Source of the DNA: an uncultured Clostridia bacterium
GTDB taxonomy: Bacteria > Bacillota > Clostridia > TANB77 > CAG-508
Length of the DNA stretch: 18,127 nt
Direction: 5' to 3'
Assembly (NCBI GenBank): GCA_944388635.1
Contig: CALXJN010000008.1
Coordinates: forward strand, 1 to 18,127
In this document: piece after piece, positions 8,867 to 16,144 of the stretch
Numbering within the stretch: the first letter of the stretch is position 1
How the letters are laid out: each line of letters begins with the position of its first letter
Translations under genes and position numbers: made by a program
Notes under the pieces: generated by a model
Told to the model about the DNA's origin: nothing
The model's input: the letters and a program-made list of their open reading frames with translations, nothing else
The model's database searches: none

Positions 8867-9739
8867 CTATCTTATTCTGAACCCACCAGAAGTTGGCATT
8901 GTTAGTTCATTTATTAATTCATCTTTATATAATCTACTATATACATCGTAAATATTACCATATAATTTATCCATGTAATTCATAAAACGTAAACTACCAA
9001 AATCTTTAGAAGATAGTTTGTTTGTCTTTATATTTCTAAATACAAGTTTACCTAAATCAGTTTTTTCAAACAATATATGATCATTAGGAGAAACTATATT
9101 ATTTGAAGAATAGATATATATGTATTCTTCAGGTTTATCAATTTTTCTCCTTCCAAGTTCAATAGTATAATTACAGTTAGGAACTTGAGTCCTAATATAC
9201 CAACTGTTTGCAAAATCATTTATTTCAATTTCAAAAGATTTATTTTTAGTTATATTATGAACAACTAAAATAGGCTTTGTCTCATAAAATACATTTTCGC
9301 CATATTTAGAAATTAATGAATTTCTATCATCATCTGAAATATCCCAATAAACAAAAAGTGTAGTTGGTGTTTGAGCAAGTATCTTAACCGTTGTCTCATT
9401 ATATCTATATGGTAAGTCATAATATTCTGCAAGCATAGGCTTAGCAGTTGTTTTAGGCATTGCACTAGTCTTACGTGAAGAAGTTCTTCTTTTATTAGCA
9501 CTAGATGTAGTTTTTTTGCTTTTAGTACTAACTGGCTTTTCTTGTTTAGAAGCTTCATTTTTATTTACTACTTTTTCTTTTTTAGATTTAGTAGTAGTTT
9601 TGCTAGATTTTTTCTCATTTTTTGCAACATCTTTTCTTGCAGTAGTTACTTTAGTAGTCTTTTTACTAGTAGTAACATTAGACTTTGCTTCCTTTTTTTT
9701 ATCTTTAGCATTGGATTTTTTTTCAATTTCTTTTGCCAT
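8867..9739 (-). CDS. DUF4912 protein with a long Lys/Ser/Thr-rich N-terminal tail
   Basis: The protein has 290 residues. About residues 1-95 are low-complexity Lys, Ser, Thr and Ala with short repeats such as K-K-T-T, looking disordered and strongly basic, somewhat like bacterial histone-H1-like tails. About residues 105-285 form a DUF4912 domain: Y-Y-D-L-P-Y-R-Y-N-E-T-T-V-K-I-L-A-Q-T-P and then L-F-V-Y-W-D-I-S are its recognisable words. The function of the domain is not established; it often sits beside GH57 DUF1957 genes, as here, which suggests a role linked to the glucan enzyme, perhaps carbohydrate or surface binding. AAGGAGG lies just before ATG 9739. It is the first gene of the minus-strand unit. 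Arginine codons include CGT (S-R-K and L-R-F) but no CGG. Confidence 0.8.
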   Translation of the reverse strand: MAKEIEKKSNAKDKKKEAKSNVTTSKKTTKVTTARKDVAKNEKKSSKTTTKSKKEKVVNKNEASKQEKPVSTKSKKTTSSANKRRTSSRKTSAMPKTTAKPMLAEYYDLPYRYNETTVKILAQTPTTLFVYWDISDDDRNSLISKYGENVFYETKPILVVHNITKNKSFEIEINDFANSWYIRTQVPNCNYTIELGRRKIDKPEEYIYIYSSNNIVSPNDHILFEKTDLGKLVFRNIKTNKLSSKDFGSLRFMNYMDKLYGNIYDVYSRLYKDELINELTMPTSGGFRIR

Positions 9740-9770
9740 AAAACTTCCTCCTTAGTAAATTATACATTAT

Positions 9771-9799
9771 ATAATATATCAAAAAACAAATAAATTCAA
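9771..9799 (-). promoter_or_regulatory. Candidate sigma-A promoter for DUF4912-GH57 unit
   Basis: On the minus strand, TTGAAT (9799-9794) is followed after 17 bases by TATTAT (9776-9771), 32 bases ahead of the DUF4912 start codon. The region is very AT-rich, so chance matches are possible. Confidence 0.45.
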
Positions 9800-9826
9800 T
9801 ATAATTCTTAATAAAAAATTAAAAAC

Positions 9827-9855
9827 TTGCAAAAAATTTTAGGCTATGTTATAAT
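9827..9855 (+). promoter_or_regulatory. Candidate sigma-A promoter for the glycosyltransferase gene
   Basis: TTGCAA (9827-9832), a 17-base spacer and a perfect TATAAT (9850-9855). It is divergent from the DUF4912 promoter in the same 190-base gap and leaves a leader of about 70 bases before ATG 9933. Confidence 0.6.
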
Positions 9856-9932
9856 ATCCTCAAATTGAACTTATAAGTCGAAGTAATATAATGTACTTTG
9901 ATAAAAAAACAAAAAAGGAATGATAAAAAAAC

Positions 9933-11186
9933 ATGGGGAAACCAGTAGAATTTGGCATAGGATTTTTAACAGGAAGAACTAACATATGCAATATTATTAA
10001 TTATTGTTACAAAGACATGATTGAACAAGTAAAAGATTATCCAGAAGGAGTAAATTTAACAATATTTATCCTTTATGACTTGGAATATCAACACACCAAA
10101 AGAGAAGAATTTTATAAACTCAAAGATGATGTTTATAAAAAAATTCAAATTAAATATATAACACCAGAGGACATTGAAGAAGAAAAGAAAATACTAAAAT
10201 CAAGATATAACTTAACAAAAAATGAAGTTAATTTGATTTTAGGTACAGGTTATGCAAAAGCAAGAAATGCAATAATGTATTTTGCACTTAAAAGAAAGAT
10301 AGATTATTTGTTATTTTGGGATGATGATGAATATCCATATGCAAACCTAAAAGGTGAAGGAAATGAAATAATATGGAAAAAACAAGATAACATATTAGAG
10401 CATTTAAAAGCAATTGAATACTCTGACATAACAGTTGGCCACAGATGTGGAAATATGTCTCCAGTACCATATATAGAATTTGGAGAAGATAGTATAAAAG
10501 AACAAGATTTTAAGGAATATATTGATGCAGTTAGCAATGAAGCAGTTTCATGGGATTTAATTAAAAAGAACATGAATAAAGATAATGGTATGACATTTGC
10601 CGAAAGAGATATAACTGACGGAAAAGATAAGATAGTATTAAAAAATATCGGAATAGAAAATTGGTTATTAGGTTCTGGAATTTGCTTAAATTTAACACAT
10701 TTAGATAAAATACCAGCTTACTATAATCCACCTTTTGCAAGAGGAGAAGATACATTTTTCTCTACTCTACTTACAAAAGCAAATGTAGTAAAAGTGCCAA
10801 CATATCATTTCCATGACAGTTTCTTAAAATATACAGGAATCTTAAAAGGAAAATGTCCAAAAAGGTTTGAAAAACTATCTTTAGATGATTCAAGTGTTGG
10901 AGAAAGATTTTTAAAAGCATCAATTGGTTGGATAAAATACAAACCATTACTTATGTATATAATGCAAAGAAACACATATTTAAGAGATATACAAATAGCT
11001 AAGGAAAAATTAAAAAATAGTATAGAAAAAGTAAATAAAATGTTTCCTGAGCAAGATTTCTTATGCTTAGTAGACGAGTTAGAAAAATATTCAGAAAATG
11101 TACAAGACCATTATAAGGAATATTTAAGAACAAATGATGTATGGAATAGAATAAAGGTACAGATACAAGAGGGAATAAAACCATAA
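9933..11186 (+). CDS. GT-A-fold glycosyltransferase-like protein (cytoplasmic)
   Basis: A 417-residue protein without membrane segments. The centre has Y-A-K-A-R-N-A-I-M-Y followed by L-L-F-W-D-D-D-E-Y-P (residues 126-135), which looks like the metal- and nucleotide-sugar-binding DxD motif of GT-A glycosyltransferases. Further on, L-G-S-G-I-C-L-N-L and P-P-F-A-R-G-E-D-T-F-F-S look like the acceptor-side Glu-Asp motif. The C-terminal ~110 residues are helical and charged. Donor and acceptor are unknown. It is divergent from the DUF4912-GH57 genes and ends about 150 bases before rplU, which has its own promoter, so it is probably transcribed alone. A weak AAGGA lies 13 bases before the start, and the alternative start choice is not clear. 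Confidence is good for the fold, low for the reaction. Confidence 0.7.
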   Translation: MGKPVEFGIGFLTGRTNICNIINYCYKDMIEQVKDYPEGVNLTIFILYDLEYQHTKREEFYKLKDDVYKKIQIKYITPEDIEEEKKILKSRYNLTKNEVNLILGTGYAKARNAIMYFALKRKIDYLLFWDDDEYPYANLKGEGNEIIWKKQDNILEHLKAIEYSDITVGHRCGNMSPVPYIEFGEDSIKEQDFKEYIDAVSNEAVSWDLIKKNMNKDNGMTFAERDITDGKDKIVLKNIGIENWLLGSGICLNLTHLDKIPAYYNPPFARGEDTFFSTLLTKANVVKVPTYHFHDSFLKYTGILKGKCPKRFEKLSLDDSSVGERFLKASIGWIKYKPLLMYIMQRNTYLRDIQIAKEKLKNSIEKVNKMFPEQDFLCLVDELEKYSENVQDHYKEYLRTNDVWNRIKVQIQEGIKP

Positions 11187-11203
11187 AAATTTTCAAAAAA
11201 AAT

Positions 11204-11232
11204 TTGACAATAATCGGATTTTATGCTAAAAT
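11204..11232 (+). promoter_or_regulatory. Sigma-A promoter of rplU-rpmA
   Basis: Consensus TTGACA (11204-11209), a 17-base spacer and TAAAAT (11227-11232). It lies between the glycosyltransferase stop and the leader structure of rplU. Confidence 0.75.
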
Positions 11233-11239
11233 ATTAATC

Positions 11240-11305
11240 TGTAACCGCATAAGTCAAGGTACATAAAATCTAATTAAATTTAGATACCTAAATTTTAAGG
11301 TTAGC
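11240..11305 (+). ncRNA. Structured leader of rplU, probably the ribosomal L21 leader
   Basis: Nested pairing is visible: TAACC (11242-11246) with GGTTA (11299-11303), AGGTA (11257-11261) with TACCT (11285-11289), and an inner ATCTAA/TTTAGAT stem. Firmicutes commonly carry an L21 leader at this place, thought to bind the ribosomal protein for feedback control. I recognise position and shape; membership in the described RNA family is not confirmed. Confidence 0.6.
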
Positions 11306-11335
11306 GAGTATACAAAAAAGGGAGGTGCTTTCATA

Positions 11336-11704
11336 ATGTACGCAATAATTGAAACTTGTGGAAAGCAATACAAAGTATCAGAAGGAGATGTAGTATTCTT
11401 CGAAAAATTAGAAGCTGAAGAAGGAAAAAAAGTAAAATTTGACAAAGTAATCCTAGTATCAGACGAAGGTAAAGTAGAAGTTGGAACTCCTTATGTTAAA
11501 GGTGCTAAAGTAGAAGGTAAAGTAATTGCTCATGGTAAAGCTAAAAAAATCGTTGTTTTCAAATATAAAGCTAAAAAGAATTATAGAAGAAAACAAGGAC
11601 ATAGACAACCATACACAAAAGTAGAGATTACATCTATAAAATTAGCAGCAGAGAAAAAAGAAACTGCTGAAAAGAAAACAGCAGCAAAAAAAGAAGAAGT
11701 TTAA
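11336..11704 (+). CDS. rplU: 50S ribosomal protein L21
   Basis: Starts M-Y-A-I-I-E-T-C-G-K-Q-Y-K-V, the classic L21 opening, and contains the basic 23S rRNA-binding stretch K-A-K-K-N-Y-R-R-K-Q-G-H-R-Q-P-Y-T. The last ~20 residues are a Lys/Ala/Glu tail beyond the usual ~103-residue core, giving 122 residues. GGAGGTG (11321-11327) lies eight bases before ATG 11336. The gene is followed 40 bases later by rpmA with no gene between them; in many Firmicutes a small cysteine protease gene (prp/ysxB) sits in that gap. Confidence 0.97.
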   Translation: MYAIIETCGKQYKVSEGDVVFFEKLEAEEGKKVKFDKVILVSDEGKVEVGTPYVKGAKVEGKVIAHGKAKKIVVFKYKAKKNYRRKQGHRQPYTKVEITSIKLAAEKKETAEKKTAAKKEEV

Positions 11705-11744
11705 TTTCGAAACATATAAAACTTGTAGAAAGGAGAAATGACAT

Positions 11745-12008
11745 ATGGCACATAAAAAAGGTCAAGGTAGTGTTAAAAACGGTAGAGATAGTGAGTCTAA
11801 ACGCCTTGGAGTAAAAAGAGCTGATGGTCAATATGTTTTAGCAGGAAATATCTTGATGAGACAAAGAGGAACAAAGATACATCCTGGAACTAATGTAGGT
11901 ATTGGTAGTGATGATACTCTTTATGCATTAGTTAATGGTGTTGTCAAATTTGAAAGATTAGGAAGAGACAAAAAGAAGGTAAGTGTTTACCCAGAAGAAC
12001 AAAATTAA
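11745..12008 (+). CDS. rpmA: 50S ribosomal protein L27, without the Firmicute N-terminal extension
   Basis: An 87-residue L27 with K-N-G-R-D-S-E-S-K-R-L-G-V-K-R-A-D-G-Q and the C-terminal core K-F-E-R-L-G-R-D. It begins M-A-H-K-K-G-Q-G-S, so after Met removal it already has the mature N terminus that reaches toward the peptidyl transferase centre. Many Firmicutes instead make L27 with an extra N-terminal peptide ending F-F-A that the protease Prp removes; both that peptide and the prp gene are absent here. An AAAGGAG site lies upstream. One arginine codon in it is CGC. It is followed by an intrinsic terminator at 12015. Confidence 0.97.
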   Translation: MAHKKGQGSVKNGRDSESKRLGVKRADGQYVLAGNILMRQRGTKIHPGTNVGIGSDDTLYALVNGVVKFERLGRDKKKVSVYPEEQN

Positions 12009-12014
12009 ATCATA

Positions 12015-12047
12015 AGCGCTAGAGCACTTAGCCCTAGTGCTTTTTGT
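12015..12047 (+). terminator. Intrinsic terminator after rpmA
   Basis: AGCGCTAG (12015-12022) pairs with CTAGTGCT (12034-12041), with one G-T wobble, followed by TTTTTGTTT. It sits directly in front of the mnmA ribosome binding site (AGGAG, 12052-12056), so it may reduce read-through from the strong ribosomal promoter into mnmA. Confidence 0.7.
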
Positions 12048-12064
12048 TTACAGGAGAGAATAAA

Positions 12065-13108
12065 TTGAAAGAAAAAGTATTATTAGGAATGAGTGGAGGA
12101 GTAGATAGCTCAGTTTCGGCCGTACTTTTAAAGCAAGCTGGATATGAAGTAATAGGTATAACATTAGAACTACTAGAAGATAATAAAATAAATATTGAAG
12201 AAGCCAAAAAAATATGTGATTTAATTGGCATAGAACATATAACATATGATTTGACAAAAGAGTTTAAACAATATGTTATAGATGATTTTATAGAATGTTA
12301 TAAAAATTGCAAAACTCCAAATCCATGTATAGAATGTAATAGATTTTTAAAATTTGGATTTATGTTTCAAAAAGCAAAAGAACTTCGGCTGCAGATATAT
12401 TGCAACAGGGCATTATGCAAAAATAGAATATAGTAAAAAATATGAAAAATTTGTTATTAAAGTATCAAAAGCTGAAAAAAAAGACCAGACATATGTCTTA
12501 TGGAATATCAATAAAGATGTGGTCGAACATTTGCTATTTCCACTATCTGATATTAAAAATAAAGAAGAAATAAGAAAAATTGCAAGAGAGAATAATTTAC
12601 ATATTGCAGATAAACCAGATAGTGAAGATATTTGCTTTATTCCAGACGGAGATTATAAAGAATTTTTAAAAGCAAATTCAGACATTAAAGAAAAAAATGG
12701 CAATATAGTTTTGGAAAACGGAAAAATACTTCGGAAAACATAAAGGTCTTACATCATATACAATAGGGCAAAGAAAAGGACTAGGAATTTCATATAAAGA
12801 ACCACTTTATGTTATAAATCTCGATAAAGAAAAAAATGAACTAGTAGTAGGGACAGAAAATGAATTGTATAGAAATAAATTATATGCTATCCAAACAAAT
12901 TTCTTAGTAGATTATGAAAAATGGAAAAATGAAGAAATATTTGCAAAAATTAGATATTCATCAAAAATTGCCAAAGCAAAAGTAAAGTTACTTAATAATA
13001 TGATAGAAGTAATATTTGAAGAACCACAAAGAGCTATAACTAAAGGACAGTCAGTAGTTTTTTATGATAAAGACAAAATTCTTCTTCGGAGGAGGAAAGA
13101 TAATTTAA
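12065..13108 (+). CDS. mnmA: tRNA-specific 2-thiouridylase, needs three +1 frameshifts
   Basis: MnmA puts sulfur on uridine 34 of Lys, Glu and Gln tRNAs. Read with three skipped bases (C12386, C12732, C13087), the gene gives a 346-residue protein of normal length. It has the P-loop G-M-S-G-G-V-D-S-S, the N-P-C-I-E-C-N motif with the first catalytic cysteine, G-x-x-Y-I-A-T-G-H-Y, D-S-E-D-I-C-F-I-P-D-G with the second cysteine, G-K-H-K-G-L-T-x-Y-T-I-G-Q-R-K-G-L-G, and the ending L-L-G-G-G-K-I-I. Each skip lies at an in-frame CGG after CTT, and each restored GGN codon is a family-conserved glycine (Gly108, Gly223, Gly341). No other damage is seen and all catalytic residues are present. TTG 12065 with AGGAG eight bases ahead is preferred over TTG 12044, which lies in the terminator. 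Ends 25 bases before tgt. Without shifts, no piece longer than about 130 residues is made. Confidence 0.92.
12383..12389 (+). other. +1 frameshift site 1 in mnmA: CTT CGGC, Leu-Gly
   Basis: The zero frame reads GAA CTT CGG CTG CAG. Skipping C12386 gives GAA CTT GGC TGC AGA TAT ATT GCA ACA GGG CAT, rebuilding E-L-G-x-x-Y-I-A-T-G-H of MnmA. This is the only site of the seven with GGC rather than GGA. Confidence 0.88.
12729..12735 (+). other. +1 frameshift site 2 in mnmA: CTT CGGA, Leu-Gly
   Basis: The zero frame reads ATA CTT CGG AAA ACA TAA and stops. Skipping C12732 gives ATA CTT GGA AAA CAT AAA GGT, the conserved L-G-K-H-K-G of MnmA. Just upstream, AAC GGA (Asn-Gly) with C in third codon position is read normally. 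Confidence 0.92.
13084..13090 (+). other. +1 frameshift site 3 in mnmA: CTT CGGA, Leu-Gly
   Basis: The zero frame reads CTT CTT CGG AGG AGG AAA and runs on to overlap the tgt start codon. Skipping C13087 gives CTT CTT GGA GGA GGA AAG ATA ATT TAA, the usual L-G-G-G-x-I end of MnmA. Confidence 0.92.
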
Positions 13109-13133
13109 AACTTAGAACAAGGAAGGATAAATA

Positions 13134-14267
13134 ATGGAAAAACAAGCAATAACATATGAATTATTACACAGAGATAAAAATTCAGGAGCAAGAAGAGGTG
13201 TGATACATACACCACATGGAGATATCCAAACACCAATATTTATGCCTGTTGGGACACAAGCAACTGTAAAATCATTAACACCAGAGGAATTAAAAGAAGA
13301 AGTAAAAGCACAAATTATACTTTCAAACACATATCATTTATACTTAAGACCAGGAGAAAAAATAGTAAAAGAAGCAGGAGGACTCCATAGCTTTATGAGG
13401 TGGGACAGACCAATTCTTACAGATTGTGGAGGGTTTCAAGTATTTAGTCTAAGTGATTTAAGAACAATATCAGAAGAAGGAGTTGAATTTAAATCACATT
13501 TAGACGGAAGCAAGCATTTCTTTTCTCCAGAAAAAGTAATGGAAATAGAAGAAGCACTTGGTGCAGACATAATAATGTCATTTGATGAATGTGTTGGATA
13601 TCCTGCAACATATGAATATACAAAAAATTCAATGGAAAGAACAACAAGGTGGGCTATAAGATGTAAAAAAGCACATAAAAACACTGAAATGCAAGGCTTA
13701 TTTGGAATTATCCAAGGAGGTTTTTATGAAGATTTAAGGAAACAAAGTGCTGAGGACTTAATAAAGTTAGACTTACCTGGTTATGCAATAGGTGGAATAA
13801 GTGTTGGAGAGCCAAAAGAAGAATTTTTAAGAATATTAAGATACACAGCACCTTTAATGCCAGAAAACAAACCAAGATATTTAATGGGAGTTGGAACGCC
13901 AGATTATTTAATAGAAGCAGCACTTGCCGGAATAGATATGTGTGATTGCGTGCTACCAACAAGAATAGCAAGAAATGGAACAGCACTAACATCACATGGA
14001 AAAGTTGTTGTAAGAAATAAAACATATGAAAGAGAATTTGCACCACTTGATCCAGAATGTGATTGTTATACTTGTAAAAATTATACAAGAGCTTACATAA
14101 GGCATTTAATAAAGGCAAATGAAATTTTAGGAGTAAGATTATTATCAATTCATAACTTAAGGTTCTTGACTAAACTCATGGAAAGAGTTAGAATAGAAAT
14201 TGAAAATGATAACCTTATAGAATTTAAAAACGAATTTTATAAGAAATATGGTTATACAAAAGAATAA
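13134..14267 (+). CDS. tgt: Queuine/preQ1 tRNA-guanine transglycosylase
   Basis: Tgt exchanges guanine 34 of GUN-anticodon tRNAs for preQ1, the step before QueA. The 377-residue protein is full length. It shows F-M-P-V-G-T-Q-A-T-V-K, L-T-D-C-G-G-F-Q-V-F-S-L, M-S-F-D-E-C-V-G, G-I-I-Q-G-G, and the catalytic-aspartate region G-I-D-M-C-D-C-V-L-P-T-R. The zinc site is C-D-C-Y-T-C with a histidine about 25 residues on (I-H-N). GGAAGG lies shortly before ATG 13134. The gene follows mnmA by 25 bases and precedes the WG-repeat gene by 14 bases, so the three probably form an operon of which two members modify the wobble base of tRNA. The frame is intact and has no in-frame CGG. Confidence 0.97.
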   Translation: MEKQAITYELLHRDKNSGARRGVIHTPHGDIQTPIFMPVGTQATVKSLTPEELKEEVKAQIILSNTYHLYLRPGEKIVKEAGGLHSFMRWDRPILTDCGGFQVFSLSDLRTISEEGVEFKSHLDGSKHFFSPEKVMEIEEALGADIIMSFDECVGYPATYEYTKNSMERTTRWAIRCKKAHKNTEMQGLFGIIQGGFYEDLRKQSAEDLIKLDLPGYAIGGISVGEPKEEFLRILRYTAPLMPENKPRYLMGVGTPDYLIEAALAGIDMCDCVLPTRIARNGTALTSHGKVVVRNKTYEREFAPLDPECDCYTCKNYTRAYIRHLIKANEILGVRLLSIHNLRFLTKLMERVRIEIENDNLIEFKNEFYKKYGYTKE

Positions 14268-14281
14268 AAGGAGGAACTACT

Positions 14282-15784
14282 ATGAAAATAGAGGAAGATG
14301 AAGTAGTATCAACTAAGCAAAAAAACAATAAAGGACCAAAAACAGCAACTATAATTGCTATATTTATAACAGTAACTGTTTTAGCTTTAATTATAATAAT
14401 ATATGCAATTATGGCAATTAGAGGGAAAAAACTATCTGTTGTAGTTGACGGAGTAGAAACACAAATGGCAGATGATACATTTATTTTTACAGATGAGGGA
14501 AAAATATATGTATCAATAAGAGACATAGCGCCATATGTTGGATATGAAGCACATAACGGAGAATATAAAATAGATGTGGAAGATACTAATAAAATGTATG
14601 TAGAAGCTAAAGACGGTACAGAAACAACATCATTCTTTTTAAACTCTACTACAATAAGTAAAGTAGCACCAAATACAACAGATGATTATGAGAATATAAC
14701 AATACCAGAACCTGTCACATCTATAAATGGAAAAATGTATATAGTAGGCGAAGGCTTTATAGTAGGATTTAATTCATTATTATCATATAATAGTGAGCAA
14801 AATCAAATAACAATACAGACATTACCAAGTTTACTTGAACAATATAGTGCTGTAATTGAGCAATATGGATATACAACAATAAGTGAAGATTTTAAAAATC
14901 AAAAAGCTTTAATATATGGAATGATTGTTGCGTCAAAGGAATCAACTGAAAAGTTTGGTGTTATAAAAACAGACGGAACTGAAATATTGAGCCCTAGATA
15001 TAATGAGATAGAATTTGTAGAAGGCTTGGGCGAATTTATTATAACAAATTCTAGTTCTAAAGTTGGAATTGCATATGCAGACGGTAAAACTAAAATTACT
15101 GTTGCATATGATGAAATAAAGATAATGGATAGTGACTTAGGTTTATATTTAGTAAAGAGCAACAATAAATATGGAGTTATAGATGCAAATGAAAATACTG
15201 TAATTCACATAGAATATGACCAAATAGGAGTAGATACAGGACTTTTCCCAGCAGACAATATCCAAAACCAATATATATTATATGATACAATAGTACCATG
15301 CTTCGTAAATGAAAAATGGAGATTGTTTGATACAAAAGGAAATCGAATTACAGAAAATGAATATGACGAACTTGGATTTATAAAAGATGATAGCAATCAA
15401 GCGGTAGAAAACAATAGCTTAGCCATAGGAGATACAAAAACAATAGTAGTTGGAGTTGGAGAAGCTTATGGCGGAGTAGATGTAAAAGGAAATGAATTAA
15501 TACAAATAAGATTTGATGAAATATATTCTAGAACAAATGCTGGACAAACTACGTATTATATTTTATTTAATGGGACAGAATATAATGCAGTAGACTATAT
15601 AAATGCAATGAAAGAAGCATTAGGATATGAGGAAGAAGAAACAGAGACTGATATCCAACCAGAAGAAAATGCCGGAAATCAAAATGAGAATACAACAGGG
15701 GGCAGCGGCGTAGATACAAATGAAATCGCAAATGAAGTTGCAAATGTTGTAGAAATTACTGATGAAGAGGTTATGCAAAATTAG
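14282..15784 (+). CDS. Membrane-anchored WG-repeat protein with stalk-like domain
   Basis: A 500-residue protein: a short cytoplasmic N terminus, one membrane segment (residues 21-45), a region like the copper amine oxidase N-terminal stalk domain (L-S-V-V-V-D-G-V, then I-Y-V-S-I-R-D-I-A-P-Y-V-G-Y-E), and several WG-type beta repeats, for example F-G-V-I-K-T-D-G-T-E-I-L-S-P-R-Y-N-E-I and Y-G-V-I-D-A-N-E-N-T-V-I-H-I-E-Y-D-Q-I. The tail is rich in Glu, Asn and Gln. It is probably exported and held in the membrane by its N terminus, with the rest facing the wall. No catalytic residues are apparent; ligand or polymer binding is a guess from the architecture. GGAGG lies about six bases before ATG 14282. 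It is last in the mnmA-tgt operon, a link I cannot explain functionally. It ends with TAG. Confidence 0.8.
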   Translation: MKIEEDEVVSTKQKNNKGPKTATIIAIFITVTVLALIIIIYAIMAIRGKKLSVVVDGVETQMADDTFIFTDEGKIYVSIRDIAPYVGYEAHNGEYKIDVEDTNKMYVEAKDGTETTSFFLNSTTISKVAPNTTDDYENITIPEPVTSINGKMYIVGEGFIVGFNSLLSYNSEQNQITIQTLPSLLEQYSAVIEQYGYTTISEDFKNQKALIYGMIVASKESTEKFGVIKTDGTEILSPRYNEIEFVEGLGEFIITNSSSKVGIAYADGKTKITVAYDEIKIMDSDLGLYLVKSNNKYGVIDANENTVIHIEYDQIGVDTGLFPADNIQNQYILYDTIVPCFVNEKWRLFDTKGNRITENEYDELGFIKDDSNQAVENNSLAIGDTKTIVVGVGEAYGGVDVKGNELIQIRFDEIYSRTNAGQTTYYILFNGTEYNAVDYINAMKEALGYEEEETETDIQPEENAGNQNENTTGGSGVDTNEIANEVANVVEITDEEVMQN

Positions 15785-15828
15785 TAAATATTTGCAAGTT
15801 AATGTAGATGAGAATTAATTAAAAACAC

Positions 15829-15857
15829 TTGAAAATATAAAGTAAATGTGTTACAAT
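15829..15857 (+). promoter_or_regulatory. Sigma-A promoter of the 6S-like RNA
   Basis: TTGAAA (15829-15834), exactly 17 bases, then TACAAT (15852-15857). No reading frame follows for almost 300 bases, so it drives a non-coding transcript beginning near 15864. Confidence 0.75.
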
Positions 15858-15863
15858 AAAGTT

Positions 15864-16076
15864 AATATAAAGATAGACAAAATCCCTGCATGGTACGTAG
15901 AAAAGGCAGAAATTTTAGAACCTACAAAGCAATGGATAAGGGAGTTGATCTCTGAATATGGCGTGTATGCTTACAGTATATAGTAAGAAACCCACAAGTA
16001 TTTAGGTAGACACCCACCTGTATATATACAGGTCCATAAAATTTCTAGAACTTACGGCTAATGTGGGGGATTTTTA
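15864..16076 (+). ncRNA. ssrS: 6S-RNA-like structured RNA
   Basis: About 200 bases that fold as a long rod. The closing stem joins 15880-15891 to 16061-16074 (AAATCCC with GGGATTT). A second stem joins CGTAG (15896-15900) to CTTACG (16051-16056), and a perfect 10-bp stem joins 15908-15917 to 16037-16046. Then comes a large internal bubble whose 3' side carries a perfect hairpin (16016-16033, ACCTGTATA with TATACAGGT). An apical rod joins CTGAATAT (15952-15959) to GTATTTAG (15998-16005), and the tip is a CTTAC/GTAAG hairpin. A long closing stem, a central bubble with a small 3' hairpin and an apical stem are the hallmarks of 6S RNA, which mimics open promoter DNA and binds RNA polymerase. The gap 15785-16144 holds this RNA, its promoter and a terminator and no gene. 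Confidence 0.68.
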
Positions 16077-16088
16077 TACTTGTGTTAA

Positions 16089-16124
16089 AACTTGCGAATT
16101 AGGACACTTCCTAATTCGCAAGTT
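16089..16124. terminator. Bidirectional terminator between the 6S-like RNA and dacA
   Basis: A perfect 16-bp inverted repeat (16089-16104 with 16109-16124) with a four-base loop, T-rich on the plus side only after a few bases and with TTTTAACAC on the minus side. It lies between two convergent transcripts. Confidence 0.65.
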
Positions 16125-16144
16125 CAGTTTACATTCTTTTTAAC

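Noticed and set aside
9516..9793. Plus-strand Phe/Ser/Leu-rich ORFs opposite the DUF4912 N terminus
   Set aside because: They are complements of the Lys/Ser/Thr-rich coding stretch and have no start signals of their own.
12383..12400. Alternative repair of mnmA site 1 giving the more usual L-G-A-D-Y
   Set aside because: This needs two deletions and an insertion; skipping one C is simpler and gives acceptable L-G-C-R-Y, though Arg in place of Asp is unusual.
15871..16076. tmRNA, RNase P, T-box or riboswitch in the non-coding gap
   Set aside because: No CCA end or tag frame, no RNase P core words, no T-box sequence, and no downstream gene on the same strand to regulate.
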